NCBI RefSeq assembly: GCF_000003605.2
Contig: NW_003118931.1
Coordinates: forward strand, 158,296 to 222,295
Origin: Saccoglossus kowalevskii
Taxonomy: Eukaryota; Hemichordata; Enteropneusta; Harrimaniidae
Length of the DNA stretch: 64,000 bases
Direction: 5' to 3'
How positions within the stretch are numbered: position 1 is the first letter of the stretch; each line of letters begins with the position of its first letter. Shown here piece by piece: positions 1-13,838 of this stretch. Made by a program: the position numbers and the translations under genes. A model generated the notes under the pieces. It was not told where the DNA came from and made no database searches. It worked only from the letters and a program-made list of their open reading frames with translations.

Positions 1-360
1 CAATATGTTTGTACATCCAGCTATTCACATAATTGCTTGAACTATAATATTTAAATATAAACCCACAGGATTCTTTTACGTCTTCGTTATTTCTTTCAAT
101 TTTCAATCTGGATTTTAGCCGAGTTGAAACAGCGCTGGGAGCACTACAAAATACACGTCTAACCACATTCAAAGCAACTAATAATTATTTATCTTGTGGT
201 GCCTTTGGTTACAAGGAATTACTTTGAAATTGGCTACTGACAACTCAAATATAAAATAATAATCATAAATTATATTTGATTCTTTACAAACTACCGTGGG
301 AGTTCCCCATTACACTAATGAACTCTGTGCTTGATTTCCTCAATACATAGATTATATTAA

Positions 361-379
361 CAAACAAACAAACAAACAG
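361..379. repeat. (CAAA)n microsatellite
   Basis: About four CAAA units followed by CAGACAG. Confidence 0.8.
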
Positions 380-942
380 ACAGTTATTATAAACAAGGCT
401 AAATTTATGATAACCATCACACACAACTTTGTCCAAGAGGTTATGTCATTTTTACATAGTTATTGACGCTATTATCTGTATAAATATCTAATAGTTTTTT
501 AAAAAAGCATAAGCTGGCAAATATCAATGACATGTGCATTATTAATATTAATATTATTATTATAGTAACTGATTTTTATTTTTTAATTAAGTTAAAAGTA
601 CATACATGTATAACTAAATATTTAGGCATTCCCAGACCCGTAAATTAACTAAATGGACATTGTAATCATACTATAACTTTGCCAAATCACTCGGTAAAAT
701 GATGTTTTGTTTTACAGCAGCTAAGTTATAGAATGTCATTATTATTGATAAAGTCAACAACAATTAATCTTTTATCATAAAAGTACAAACACCTTTTAAT
801 GAAAAAAAAAACATTTTGTATTTTGTTTCTGCGTATATTAGTTTGGGTACTGTTTGTAACTAACTCTATGTTTGAAGGAAGTCTTGTTTTGTAAGTGCAT
901 GTTTACACAAATTACATGTCCTCTGTAAAGCCACTTGGAACG

Positions 943-1070
<128 letters not shown>

Positions 1071-1099
1071 TAGCATGCACGTTACTTGAACTGTCCACA

Positions 1100-4000
1100 T
1101 AATGGAGCATATTTATTTTCAATAATGATCAAGTTCAATGCGTCTTTCAAATCATGTGTATGCGCATGCGTGGAATTAAACTTTGTTAACTGAATCGTGA
1201 GTAAATGTAACTGATATCCAGCACTCCTGATAAAAAAGACATTAATTGATTAAATTTAATATCATATACAGATATTTGCACGTGTTTTACTTTCTGACTC
1301 AATTTACTGAGCCCCGCTCACAAATTCAATTTTTATAACACACGTTACCGCGGTTAACTGATTTTTAATTTACTCAGAGAATTATTGTACGTCAGTGGCG
1401 CCACATATCTACTTTTGATTGCTTTAATTTTTCTTACTAAAATGTTAAATTGAATTATTTTACGATTATCAGTTAACTTGTGTATCCCAATATAATTTTT
1501 TTGCGCTATAGTCCCTTAATAATCACATTATGTGGGAAAAAGTCTGTTTTAAAAAGGCAGCAGATGTTGATAGTCGAATTTCGCAATGTGAGCTAACATA
1601 AACACAGTAATATGCATTTTCGCGCATGGATATAATGATGTCGTTTTCATCCACGCTATATAAAGTTTCATCTACATGTAGTGGCCGTCATATACCTTTA
1701 TTCACGAATTCAGCCAGATTTCAAAGGCGACACTAATGCTTCAATAACGCGGACAAATTGTTTGAAAATTGTCTTGAAAATTATTTCAATATGCTTTCGT
1801 TCGCTCCACGCGATGTTTCATTTTCGTTAATGTATAATAATGTATTCACATCACGAATTAAAAAATGATATCATTCGCGCGATGTGTGATGCGAGCTTGG
1901 GAAATTACATGGGTCTGTATACTTTTTCTCGATCGATTACTGTGAAATATTCATTGAACGTTTTCTAAAATTAAACTAGGAATATCAGAACTGAAAAGAA
2001 GTACTGAAAAATAAATCAAAAGCGATCGAAGTACATCAACCCATTTCTTGTTTGTTAAATTCAGTCAATAATCAGCCAAACTCTGTTCTTGTTGGGCCAT
2101 ACCACAGTTATGTAAGAGATGGGGGTGTTGGCTCATGCAGTTCCAATTGAGACGCATTAGTTTGTACGTTATATATCTGGCAATATATATGAGCCCACAT
2201 GTCAATGTTAGCCTTCGTACCTAGCTACAGAATACTGTTTTTTCCGATCGTTATGTTACTCCGAGCAGTGTCCAGTCTTTCTCAGCATGTAGGGCGATCG
2301 TTAGTACCACACTCAGTGCCCTTCGCCGCTGAATGTTTCTCTTCATGGCTACGTAGATAACATGTTGCACTATATACGGTTGTTTTTTCATGAAGTAATC
2401 AGGACATTCAAACCGTGAGTAAGTAACTGTATATCTGACTATGTACGTTTCCAAATAACTCATTATTACCAACGCATTATATTGTATCGTAGAAGCCACA
2501 ATTAGCTGCGTTCTTGGAGGGTATTTTTTACAGAATAAAAACACTGTCCACAGGTAGTATATAGTAGTCATAGTGTGTTATATTCCTATGAAGTTACTAG
2601 CGTGGAAAGCTTTGCCCACGTTAGAATAAATTATGATTTCGCTGATAAACTGAGACTATGCTTCGACCCGTGACAAATATAATGACAATATCTCCTCATG
2701 TCGTAATAAATTATTTCCGGGTTACCTGTAATCTCATTTCATCTAGTATCGTCATCATCGTAACACGACTACCTTGCGTCATTCGCTGATTTGAAATCTC
2801 AATTCTATTGTATCTCGTTTTACTTATCGTTCTTCTTTATTAAATTAGTAATTTGCGTGAATTGGACTCACTTTCGTACTCATGATAAAATCTAACCGTT
2901 GTAACCAGGCAACCAGTTTTTTTTTCTTCTCACAATATATCAGCCTATTATAAGCTATAGCAGTACGTGAAATGTCAAGTGAATGTTTGGATTGGTTGTA
3001 CTATTTATATCTGACAGCTTAGTGCACTGCGGCTTGTGGATGTACTGACAATTCCACTTAATGCGATTCCCATGCACTTAGTATATGACCACATAGTACT
3101 GTGCATTAAAGTCTTTACTTTAAGTAGGATGATTGTCAGTATGACTCCAAACTTTGCTACTGTACATATGACGGTATCTACCAATAACCTAGCGGACACA
3201 ATCAAATATATAAGGCATCACGTAATGGTTTTTTTTTTAAATAAACTGCGTGTACAAAACGAAAGTATATCAACCCATAACAATTATTCATAGAAGCTTC
3301 AGCAACCTCACAATATAGGTAAATTGTGCATTATTTGACCACCAGCTGCTGACTGCATATTGACCTATTATGCCCAACTCACATGAGTGTTATTATCAGA
3401 CACAAAATAAAATCCCACCAGACACTTTCTATTGTGTCTATTACAAGCTGTCGCCATTTTTAGACTCCTGTACTACATCGTGGGGCTTGATTTACATAAG
3501 CGCATAGTAGCTATAGTAAGACAAAATACACGGCGAGGCAAATATTACGTTAAATTAATCAAGGTAAATAGTTACCTTGTGCGTTACTCGGACCGAAGCC
3601 CGCGTACAATAAGGCACCAATCGCTTAGCTACACGCCACGCCCCCCCCCCCTCGGCCAACGGGCTTATAACGTTCAGATGCCCGTCAAAACGGCCAAAAC
3701 CCTGCAACTGATACACCCAAATTGTCGTATACTATGTAAATGTGTGCTTCTATATGTTTATGTATGAAGGTATTTGGAATGCCAGGATTGTGGTGACGCT
3801 CGTTATAGAGTCGATTAAAAATGATCTTCGAAAGAGGAAAACGCTATTCCTACAAAAATAATGTACCAAAAACAATCACAAGTGTTTATTAAGTCATTGA
3901 TTAGACTTTTTTAAAGTGGAAAAGTTAATGGCATTCATGAAAACATCAATGCCCAAGGTAATAACACTTGCAATATCGTGTTCTGGTTAAAATCCAGATT

Positions 4001-7000
4001 TTACGAAGCGACAGTATACAACTAATTCTGAAAGTTAGTACAGATACATTCTCTTGGGTCCCGCTGCTATTGACAGACATACGTCCCTAGGCAACGTTAT
4101 AATTGCACACAGCGTATTGCTATCCCCCAGGGTTTCTTCTGTATCTTATGATGTATTACCCGTAGGCTTACGTGTAATGGCTCTGCTAGCCGACCTCCCA
4201 ATATGACGCCTCAAAGAAACGCAAATGTCACAGTTTCCCACAGTGTAATAGCTCTCATTCACAATCGTGATTAAAATAAATTGTTATGTGCGGCAATACA
4301 CGTGGACACCTGTTGCATTGTAGGTATAACTAATGCGTTTGTTGTTGTTGTTCTGACAACTGATCATGCGCCGTTCTATCGTGATTGATAACGGCAAGTG
4401 GGCGTAAGGACGCGTATCCTCAACGACATCCGTAGATCGCATCTAATCTCAGTACGATGGATGTCGTCAGACTAGGAATACTTGAACTATATGAGTGCGT
4501 CGCCTCACATAATCTGTAATTTCGCAAGATATTGATAATTCATGATAACTGCTATATTTAGAGATAATCTTTCAAATGCATTCCGTCTAGGGCGTTCTCG
4601 GGCGCACTTCATTCTCCCGAGTACACGCGCCACCGATTTCAAACGCCACCAGGGAAATATATATTGTCTCGGAAAAGACGTCTCAAAATTAATAGTATAG
4701 TTTCGAAATCACAAGAGTACGTTGATAGATTAAATGTTGGTTAGGTAAGCCTTCATATGTCCTCGCGTGTACTGTATTATATAAGTTCTCATTTTGATTT
4801 GTTTTTGCTTTCGCCGAAGCAGTCCAGTCCAATTTCCAACGAGTGGATATACTAGTCTAGGAGGCAATCTAAAAAGAAAGCCATAATATTAAATTGGCCC
4901 ACTGACAACAAATATTTGTGGTAAGATCGCAGGATGAAATTCAACACCGGAGCGATTTTAGTATTTGATTTGGCCGATGTAATAATCACGCTCTTTTGAA
5001 ATATGAAAAATTATTTAAAAACTAGTCTGCAAATACAAAATTGTCAAGTAAAAAATCGAATTGAAGAGTATGTAAAATATTATAATAGAAATTTGCATTT
5101 TGTGAAATTATACCATTTAGAGTATATCCTATTTATTATATCCTTCAATCCGCGGCGTTTCCTTCTTATTTTGATTTCACATCACAAATTATAGTCTTTT
5201 CAGTATGTCTGATTAGAATATTTCTGTAAATAGTTACAAAGTGCATATCACATTAACGCAAAGTTTGGTCTAAATTGTAGGCAATCATAAATGTTATCTC
5301 AAAGACTGGCCGATAATCAACAAATATATCTTTCTAAGGTCCATATGAAGTCTTCAATTGTTGATAATATTGATAAATAACAAATTGCATATAGTTAATT
5401 TAATTTACATATTACCGGACTATTTCGTATTTCATAGCGTATGCCACAAAGATTAAATGTGGTTTCGGTTAACAACATTTTTTAATCCAGAATAGTTAAT
5501 TCTCCTGGAGTATTCGAATACAGTTTTCACTATATAACTATTTTTGCCAGAAACCGACTATAACATATTTTGATTTTTTTTTCAATTTCATCCGAAAAGA
5601 AACGCTAAAATTAAAATTGTACATAGGTTTGATACTAGGGAAAGCAATAACGAATTATTCCTCCCTGATGACGTTATTGCAATCATCGCCTTCAGTAACA
5701 CTTTGCTATAAATATTGAATAGGCTATTGCGCAGCGATGATCAGCACTGAGATTACTTCGCACCTCATTCCACCTTACTTTCACACCTTAGTATGGTCTT
5801 TACGACAAATAAAGTCGTGCTAGCAATAACACGAGTTGCCGATAAGAGCAGACCAACACTGGCGCGTAGTGGTTGACCTGCTAATATGAGCACGTACTAC
5901 GGTACTCGGATCTTTCGATTCGTCATTTGTACAACTGGTGTGATGGGTGATCGGGTTAGCAAAAATAAAGAGAAAAAGGTTAGTAGAAACTTTTTTAAGC
6001 ATGTTGGCAATGTGGTGTATCGTGCTGAACATACAAATGCACGTGTAGTTTTTTTAACGAAAAATAATATGTATATATTTCCCGTTCAGTCACGGTTTGT
6101 GTATCAACACAACTCATAATACCGACAGTTCTTCAACATAGTCAGGTATAGACGTAATCAGTACGTGGATTCAATACGTGTGCGTAACGTATTCTGACAC
6201 GTACGTAATCTATCATTTATTGAATTTGAATCACATATATACAACGTTTGGGCAGATGTTAACATAATACATGTTGACACACCAAAAACAAGTATTGTAA
6301 AAGACGTCATACACAAATGCCGGCGCGATCTCGATGGGAACGAAAAAGCGACAAAGCCCTATTTTGTCCCTGTATAGTGTCACACTGTTCTTTCTTATTG
6401 TGTCAACTGTTATAAATACCGTGGTTACATAGGTCGGGGAACAATGTACGTGACGACGGGAGAATGCACTATTTGAGAGACAAAAACAAGTCTCGTGGTT
6501 CTTACTGAGATCTCGGCGGCCATTACGTCATACTTAACTATTCATTGAACAGAGTGATAGGGATTGTCAATAATAGATGACTCTTTGTAATGGGAATTTT
6601 TCAGTGTTTGATAGAATGATTTAGTCTTCATGGTTCATTGTAATATGTTGTTTTCTCTAATAGAGATATAAATATTAAATACTTGTAAAGTACACAACAA
6701 ATTGTACAAGAATTACTCAATATTATTACATAGTTTTGAATTGTTTATTGGTTGTTCTGGTGCGCTCAATAACAATCACTGCATATGCGTAATTTCGTTT
6801 TTTTTAATTTTGCCTCTAATGAATACTGCTGCGTGTTCAGTACATTTTTAATTGAGATAAATCATAATCTCTTCCAGTCTACAGGAAGGAGCATCAACAA
6901 CAATTTTGGGAATTGCATGATCTCGTCCATATTGTATTTTTGAGATAAAACTCAAATTAGAATTGTTCCGTTATGTAATTGTTCTAATATTTAAAAACTT

Positions 7001-10000
7001 ATAATATTTCATTTTTCATTGTGTTTCTGCTTTATATTTTAGTGGTTTTCAAAGTATAATTTGCTTTGAAATTCCACTTTATGCTCCAGATAACACATTT
7101 GTGGAAAAATGTTATTTAGAAAATGTATGTTTTTTTTTGTTTGATCAGGTAGCTAGTACATTGTACCACAAGCACCACAGCATTGCGACTCAATAACGTA
7201 TATTTTCAGTATTAATACACTTTTGTGATTATTTTTGCTTCTCAAATTTCCAAGCTCATTTGTGTTTGTGTGTAATTTTTCTGTTAAACTATCGAATCTA
7301 TTAGTTTAATTCATTGCAAGGTTAGTATATCATGGACTCAAATTACGTTACGTTTTTGATGCTTTCCACTTATAACTGAGCAAGATGGCTCGGTATATCT
7401 TGAATGTGTTTACAGCTGTGAATTGGATTATAAGTTACGGTCGGAAAAAACATTCTGTTTGACACAAAATAATATTTTGAATTTAATTACTAAATAGTAT
7501 GCAAACAAACATTTCTGGATGGACTCATGGATTTACCAGCCACAAATTATTTATTTTATTATTTCTGCCATGCATAGAATGTAATTTTAACTCATATTTT
7601 TAAAATGATAAAGAACTAAACAAAAATTGAAAGAAATAATCAACTAAAAACAAACAATAATGGTAATTCTAATGAACGATTAAAAGTATTTGACTTATCT
7701 GACGCCATAGAAATTAAATGTAACTCTGTTCATCCATTAACGCTCATATGCTATTATATGTTTAAAGACGATATCATGCAATTCAATTACAACCAAGTAG
7801 GTGTAGTAGGTAGAAACACATGCAAGTGACATTTTATAATTATATTCCCTTTGTATTTATTGTTCACAGAACACGTCCCAATGAGTATTGTTATCATAAT
7901 GGATAAAATTAGTTGGCTTTGCAATACCGGCTGAAAAAAACTGAGCATCGAATCTAGCCAGCTTTGAGGGGATCATTTATTGCCACATCAAACATATTTG
8001 TAATCACCCAAGGCCACATATATGTACTTTCAGATTTGACCAAAGGATTCATTTAGATAAGATTGCCCATAAAGTGTACAAAACCCGAAAACCTCCGACG
8101 ACACGTTTTCTGGAGGTCACATAAAGTGACAATGCATTTATACAAAATAATGAACGTTTTAGACGAATAGTTATTTTACAATTATACCATACAATTATGA
8201 ACCATGTTTTGTCACAATATGCAATTTACATTTCAGTTTGAAGTAACTGAAACTTATGGTCACGTGATTTTAATCTATAGAATGAATAATAATAATGACA
8301 TATTTAACAAAACAGATAAATAATAAATGTGCAATATAACGACTTCGCTTCTGTAGAAATCATCTATGTCTGGCTTATCTAACTCTCTCGTTGCCATTAT
8401 CTACAATATTTCAATCTAGCACGCAACGCAAAATTGTTTATTACACTAAATCTATGTGTTATTATGCATTACAAAGTCACATTAACATCAATTGAAAGAC
8501 ACATGTTCTTCGTATTGTGTGGACTTAATTTCAGTCGCAGTGTATCTTTTAACAACTCACCAGGGACCAGAATTGATCAAAAGTCTTAGATACACAAGAA
8601 GAGCCAACGGCACAGTAGAATTGTCTGTTGATGGACGGGGGCGTGATCTTATACGTCCCTGCTATCCGGTCGGTCTACTCTGTCTGTGAAGCTGCATACG
8701 TGAAATAAAATGTCGACACTGAGAAAACAATCTAAACATAATACAAATGATGTCCTTGGTGAACAATGATGTATTCAACTAAATTAAAAAAAAAGCTAAC
8801 CGGTCTTCATCAAGCTTGCAAACACAACTTTTCAACATTTTGATTTCGCCTGCAAGCTGAATCAAAACGCAGCTTGAGTTTTTGATTTGATCTCGCGTAC
8901 TCATGTATCTGCGGGAAAGAAATGGAATGCATTTGATAAAATATTAATCTAAGCAAGACAGGTGTTTTCCCTCTCTCTAGAAGGAGCACATTATCTGACA
9001 TAAGCACGTTTTTTTCTGTCATTTAATTTTGTAGTTCAATTACAGAGTTTTGACGTACTTTTTGTAACGAACACATGATTGAAAGTCTGGGTTTTTTTTC
9101 AAATTACACGTGTTAAACCATAGTACCTACGAGGAAGTAAATTGTTTCATGTTTGTATAGTTGAGTCATTGTTTATAATACTTGCAATTCAAAGACGACA
9201 GCGGGGTAATGTCTTTTCATTATAAAGTGAAAGGAATTACATATTGTTCATATACAAATAAAAATCAATGCACTACCGAGTAAATGGTGAGTTCGTGACA
9301 TTATCAGCAGAGTTCGTTAAACTATAATTTATGTGTCAAACAAACACTGTCTGGGTTATTATTTTAATGTGTTAAAATTAACAGCACTACTGTGTTATTC
9401 TCACGAAGAGCCTGTGTGTCAATAAGAGTTTTCAGTACAGACATTCTTACGTCATCACGGACAAGAACAGCCTAGCGTCAACCTCTACTTCAGCCGTTAT
9501 ATAAATGTAAAAAACACATTTACATTCTATACCATGAGCGTTACGTGTTTTAATCAGAAACAAGGATTATTGCTTTTTCCGTCGCGCAAACAGTTCTTCT
9601 GTCTGTTGTTTTAAATCAAACCAGACTAACATTAATTGGACAAGAGTTATTAAAAACTGTATTTCTCGTATTTCAATGTTCCAATATTTGATAAATCATA
9701 AAAATAAAATACCTTTGCCACATGTTGAAAGTTCAATATTTTGTCACTGTTTACCTTTGAGTGATAAGTACAGAGGAAATCGTGGTCGCCAATGGTTAAA
9801 ATGGCTTGATATTATTGCTGACAGTTTATCCGCTGTTTTTTTTACAGACAACACCGAGTTTAATGCGCGTGGAGTGCGGCGCCATGTAAGTGAATAATAT
9901 GCACATGCGCAGTATTTTAGCGTATCCAACAGGCGTTAAAAATTCCATGGAAGTGTGGGTAGCACATGTGTCCTAGTTGCCTCCATGTTTTTTTTTTATA

Positions 10001-10120
10001 TTTTATGACCTATTATGTGACGTTTGCCAGAAAAAAAGTGAAAGTCGCAGAATTAAAATTGTTAATACCGATCGTTTGTTAACTTATCCGCGACTAGAAA
10101 TATACACATACACAAGAATG
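1100..10120. other. AT-rich intergenic stretch without supported genes
   Basis: Only short open frames are present, on both strands, with no splice-consistent chain and no recognisable domain. A run of ten C is found at 3642-3651 and a (GTT)n run near 4338-4352. I see no RNA gene. Confidence 0.6.
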
Positions 10121-10128
10121 ACATTAAA

Positions 10129-10250
10129 AACAGAACATAACATTACAAACAGAACATAACATTACAAGCAGAACATAACATTACAAGCAGAGATAACATT
10201 ACAAACAGAACATAACATTACAAGCAGAACATAACATTACAAGCAGAGAT
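10129..10250. repeat. 19-bp tandem repeat
   Basis: About six units of AGAACATAACATTACAAAC, with AAAC/AAGC variation and a shortened unit containing AGATAACAT. The order of variants repeats, which suggests the array grew by copying blocks of three units. Confidence 0.9.
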
Positions 10251-10506
10251 AACGTAAAAATAACGGCAATATCCAATCATTTTCATACTAGGGACAGTAA
10301 TTAATTAGTGTAGTATAATTCATGTTTATAATGTAATGTTCATAAAAATAGGTCTTCTTGATGTATTAAATTATAAATGGTCGATCACTGCAATAATCTC
10401 TTGTATAAGTGATAATATAGTCAATTAGTTTGGCTATATCATTTCACTCGTGAGTTTTTATGATATTACAGATTTTCAGAAAAAAACAATTGCTTTTTTA
10501 GTTTAC

Positions 10507-12044
10507 AAAGTTTCATAGTCAATGGGTAACTATTGTCTATAATATTGGCCAGCATAAACATATGTAGAGAAGATGCATTCGACTCCAACTCTCTTGAATG
10601 AAATACACAACCAGAAAATACATCAATAGGAAATACAAATTGAAAACAAAATTATAGCCGTAACGTTTGGCTACATATAATATATTGAAATGTTGTAATA
10701 GCATTTATCGTGCTGTAATGTTGCCTAGAAGTTGTCGAATTATGTAGTAGCTATAGCATGTGTAATTGATATATGTCAGTGACAACAAGGATACAAAATG
10801 CTTGTCTAAACACGATAATATGAATTTTTTCAGTTTTATACGTATAAGTGATACTTAACGTGTTATAAAGTGAGTCAAATTTTAAAATGTAATGAAATTA
10901 TAGTGTCATATTGTTTGAGAGAAAAGAGGGATTTTATTCTGGCGGCAAGGCAATTATCACTATTTTTTTAGTTTCAATATAATGTAACATGATATGGACT
11001 TCGAAGAAAAATTAAACCTATGTCCAAGGTTACTTATTTTCAAACTTTCACCAAGAAAATGGCATTTCACTATAATCTCGTTATATGATATTTCGTCAGC
11101 TCTAAATGCACATGTTACGAATTGTTTTATTAAGTATTGTTGTTGTTCATTGAAAACGTGAACTGATTTCATTTTCCGCTCCTAATAAACATATATTCAA
11201 ACATAACTATAATTTAGACATCATATCATGACATAAAGTGCCATCCTTAAACTTTAGTTCATTTTTAGCACTCAAGACTTCAGAATTTGCAAAAAAACTT
11301 GTACTTATTTCACAATTCTCCCCATTCAAGCAAGTCCACACATAACTTTGCTATTGGTATATGAGAATAAGTTGTGACAAACAATCGGATATTGAGGCAC
11401 ATAGTTTTACAAATAATGTCGGAATCGGAGAGTTGATAAATATCAATATATCAGTAATGTTGTGCCATGCTCTTCGTCTAAATTCCCGAATGTTTTAACA
11501 ATACCGTCAGGTAAAAATAAACCAAGTGGAATAAATCTAAATGGCTATTTAGTTTTAGAACATTATACAGTTTCGGAAATGTGTAATTAGACCGGCAAAC
11601 GCAGCTTTCAGATCAATAAGCGCCCGATTGAGAAATGCATATATCTCAACTCATGCTGTGTATTTTTGTAAAACACATAAAAGGCCACAAATAAAATTTG
11701 CAGAAGTGCTGTGATGGGATTCGGACAATAAATACGTCGAATAACATATCGTTTCCGCTAAAAGTGCAGAAACAAACACTAATGTGAATACATTTTTTGA
11801 AAATGTTGTCAAACGCAAGTAGTTACAATTGGTTCAATTTGGCTCAAACTTAAGTGAACCGAATTGGAAGAATTCACATGATAAATCATATTTGAATATA
11901 TAATCTACATTTATGCATTCCGACTATTTAATTCCATATAAATAACGCTTGGTCGTATGTTGCAAAGCGTGACGAGAATAACTGAAAGAATTTTCACAAT
12001 AAACGACAAATAAGTTGGATGCCCATTTGCGACTGAACCAATTA
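10507..12044 (+). repeat. 1.54-kb duplicated segment, copy A (uninterrupted)
   Basis: It runs from AAAGTTTCATAGTC to GACTGAACCAATTA and is repeated in direct orientation at 13839-16294 with high identity by eye. No coding capacity was seen. It holds a hairpin, CAATTGGTTCA with TGAACCGAATTG, near 11826-11865. TTAA at 11130-11133 is the empty site of the element inserted in copy B. Confidence 0.93.
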
Positions 12045-12500
12045 TGCTGAAAGTAGAAATGATCTAATAAACATGAAGGTTTTATAGTATTATAGATTAG
12101 GATTTGCTGACAGGAAACTCTTACATATAAAATATTCATCTTATTCCCGTAATTGACAGCTTCATTTTGTGTTTTTTTTTAGAAAAGATAAAACAATTAT
12201 GTGAAAAATATCATAATTCAGCTAATCAAGTGATGTTGGTTAAATGTTACATGCATTTTGTCAAGAAAAAACGTTAAGTAAAAATGTAAAGCATAATGGG
12301 CAAGGACGAAAGAAAGAAGAAAGTGTTCCCATCCGCCGCCAGATTGATGTTAACATATCGAGTTTCGTCTTTCATATTTTGAACACAGTATGAGTTTTCC
12401 TCTTTGTAACTTCTGACTTTTAATATCATTGATTGGCAAAACGAACATTGCACGAAAAAATGTGAAGGATTGTTAGTTGCATAAAACACGTGACACGCAC

Positions 12501-12546
12501 CTCCATCGCATAAGCCGCCCGTCGCCACCGGCGCCGCCGCCGCCAT
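12501..12546 (-). CDS. Possible GC-rich first coding exon (MAAAAPVATGGLCDG)
   Basis: On the minus strand ATG GCG GCG GCG GCG CCG starts a 15-codon stretch that ends at a GTGCGT donor in phase 1. Its GC content stands out sharply from the AT-rich surroundings, as is common for N-terminal alanine-rich first exons. A CCAAT/CRE/ETS-like cluster lies about 650 bp upstream at 13154-13214. No downstream exon was recognised between 1 and 12500. It may be a chance (GCC)n run. Confidence 0.25.
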
Positions 12547-13153
12547 CAAATTGAATCAAGATCACGATACATGTGGAAACATGAATTTTCGAGGGACAGC
12601 GTGTGGGCGTGTATTTTATACACATTTTGCAGAATGCTTTTCTTGTCATGCGTCTTGGCGATCAATTTTATTTGCTGACAATTAGTGATTTTAATTCACT
12701 CCGGTGGCTCGATGCTGTGATATAACTGTATGGTATTACAATAGAAACTCGTCAGACAAAGAAGTTCTACTATTATACGGCAAAACGATATGTATGCACG
12801 TATTGAACCTACTGCTTTAACGCAACCATTGTGAGCCCTTTGTGGAGACCAGCCACATCCCAATGTGAGTAATAGTTGTTTTGAAATGCATTTAGGGTAT
12901 AAAGTATCCCGTTTATATCTCAAGCATACGTATATTACATTGCGATAGTTCTTTTAGCATAGTACACCGCTCTGCAATGCATATGTTATCCGTGATCTTT
13001 TAATTAACTATTCGCAAATACAGCTTGCAATATATCGAAAAGTTTAACCTTGGTCAAATCTCAACGCGTTACAAATGAGATTTACCCTCGAGATGTTGAT
13101 TACTACATAAAACAATCAATGGCGATCAGTCATGATAATGAATGTCACGTTGG

Positions 13154-13214
13154 CCAATGTCTTCTAAATCACGACAGTGTAGGGGTGTTAATTGGACTAC
13201 GTCACGACTTCCGG
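13154..13214. promoter_or_regulatory. CCAAT, CRE-like and ETS-like motif cluster
   Basis: CCAAT at 13154-13158, TACGTCAC at 13198-13205 and ACTTCCGG (ETS site on the minus strand) at 13207-13214 occur within 61 bp. This trio is typical of promoters of broadly expressed genes. No transcript start is visible. Confidence 0.25.
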
Positions 13215-13838
13215 TCTTGAAGAAGTCCGTCGCGTCTTTTTTTTGAAAAAGATCGATACTATCGGTTATTTTGAAATCATTCAAAATGAGAAAAATTTAT
13301 GTAGTTATTCTGCACTTTAGAATCCTGTTCTATCCTCTAAACTATTAACCCAAGGTCTTCTAAAAGCAGGCATTTGTTGTATTTGATGTTTTAAGTCGGC
13401 GCTAACTACATTACCCCCTCGATTCAGCGCTTAAATGTTAACGGTCATCCGATACCCTCGTACTGGGAGTGGGAAAGCACACCGATTCCGTAACCGTATT
13501 TCAGGGTAAATTCTTCGTGTATTCAGTTGACAGTCGAAAGAACCCGAAAGTAATTCAATTAGTTCATTATTATTCTAAAGGTGTCGTATAAGTGAAACAT
13601 CGACAATATTGTAATTCCACGTATTTCCTAATCCAATAAATAATCACATCATGTAATACGGTAGTTAAATTTGAACCCACAATAAAATATAAAATCAGCA
13701 ATATAACCATGGGTGTATACAACCAAGGAAGTTTGCAAAACAATATCTAGAAATTTAACAATGACTTCACATACATGGAAACAATTAAATAAATTAAACC
13801 TATTAAGGCATTTTCTGTATAACCCTTCATAAGTATAA

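Noticed and set aside
2251-2571. 106-codon minus-strand open frame
   Set aside because: No domain, no splice context, composition like the surrounding DNA.
3432-3767. 111-codon plus-strand open frame
   Set aside because: It crosses a run of ten C and shows no domain; likely chance.
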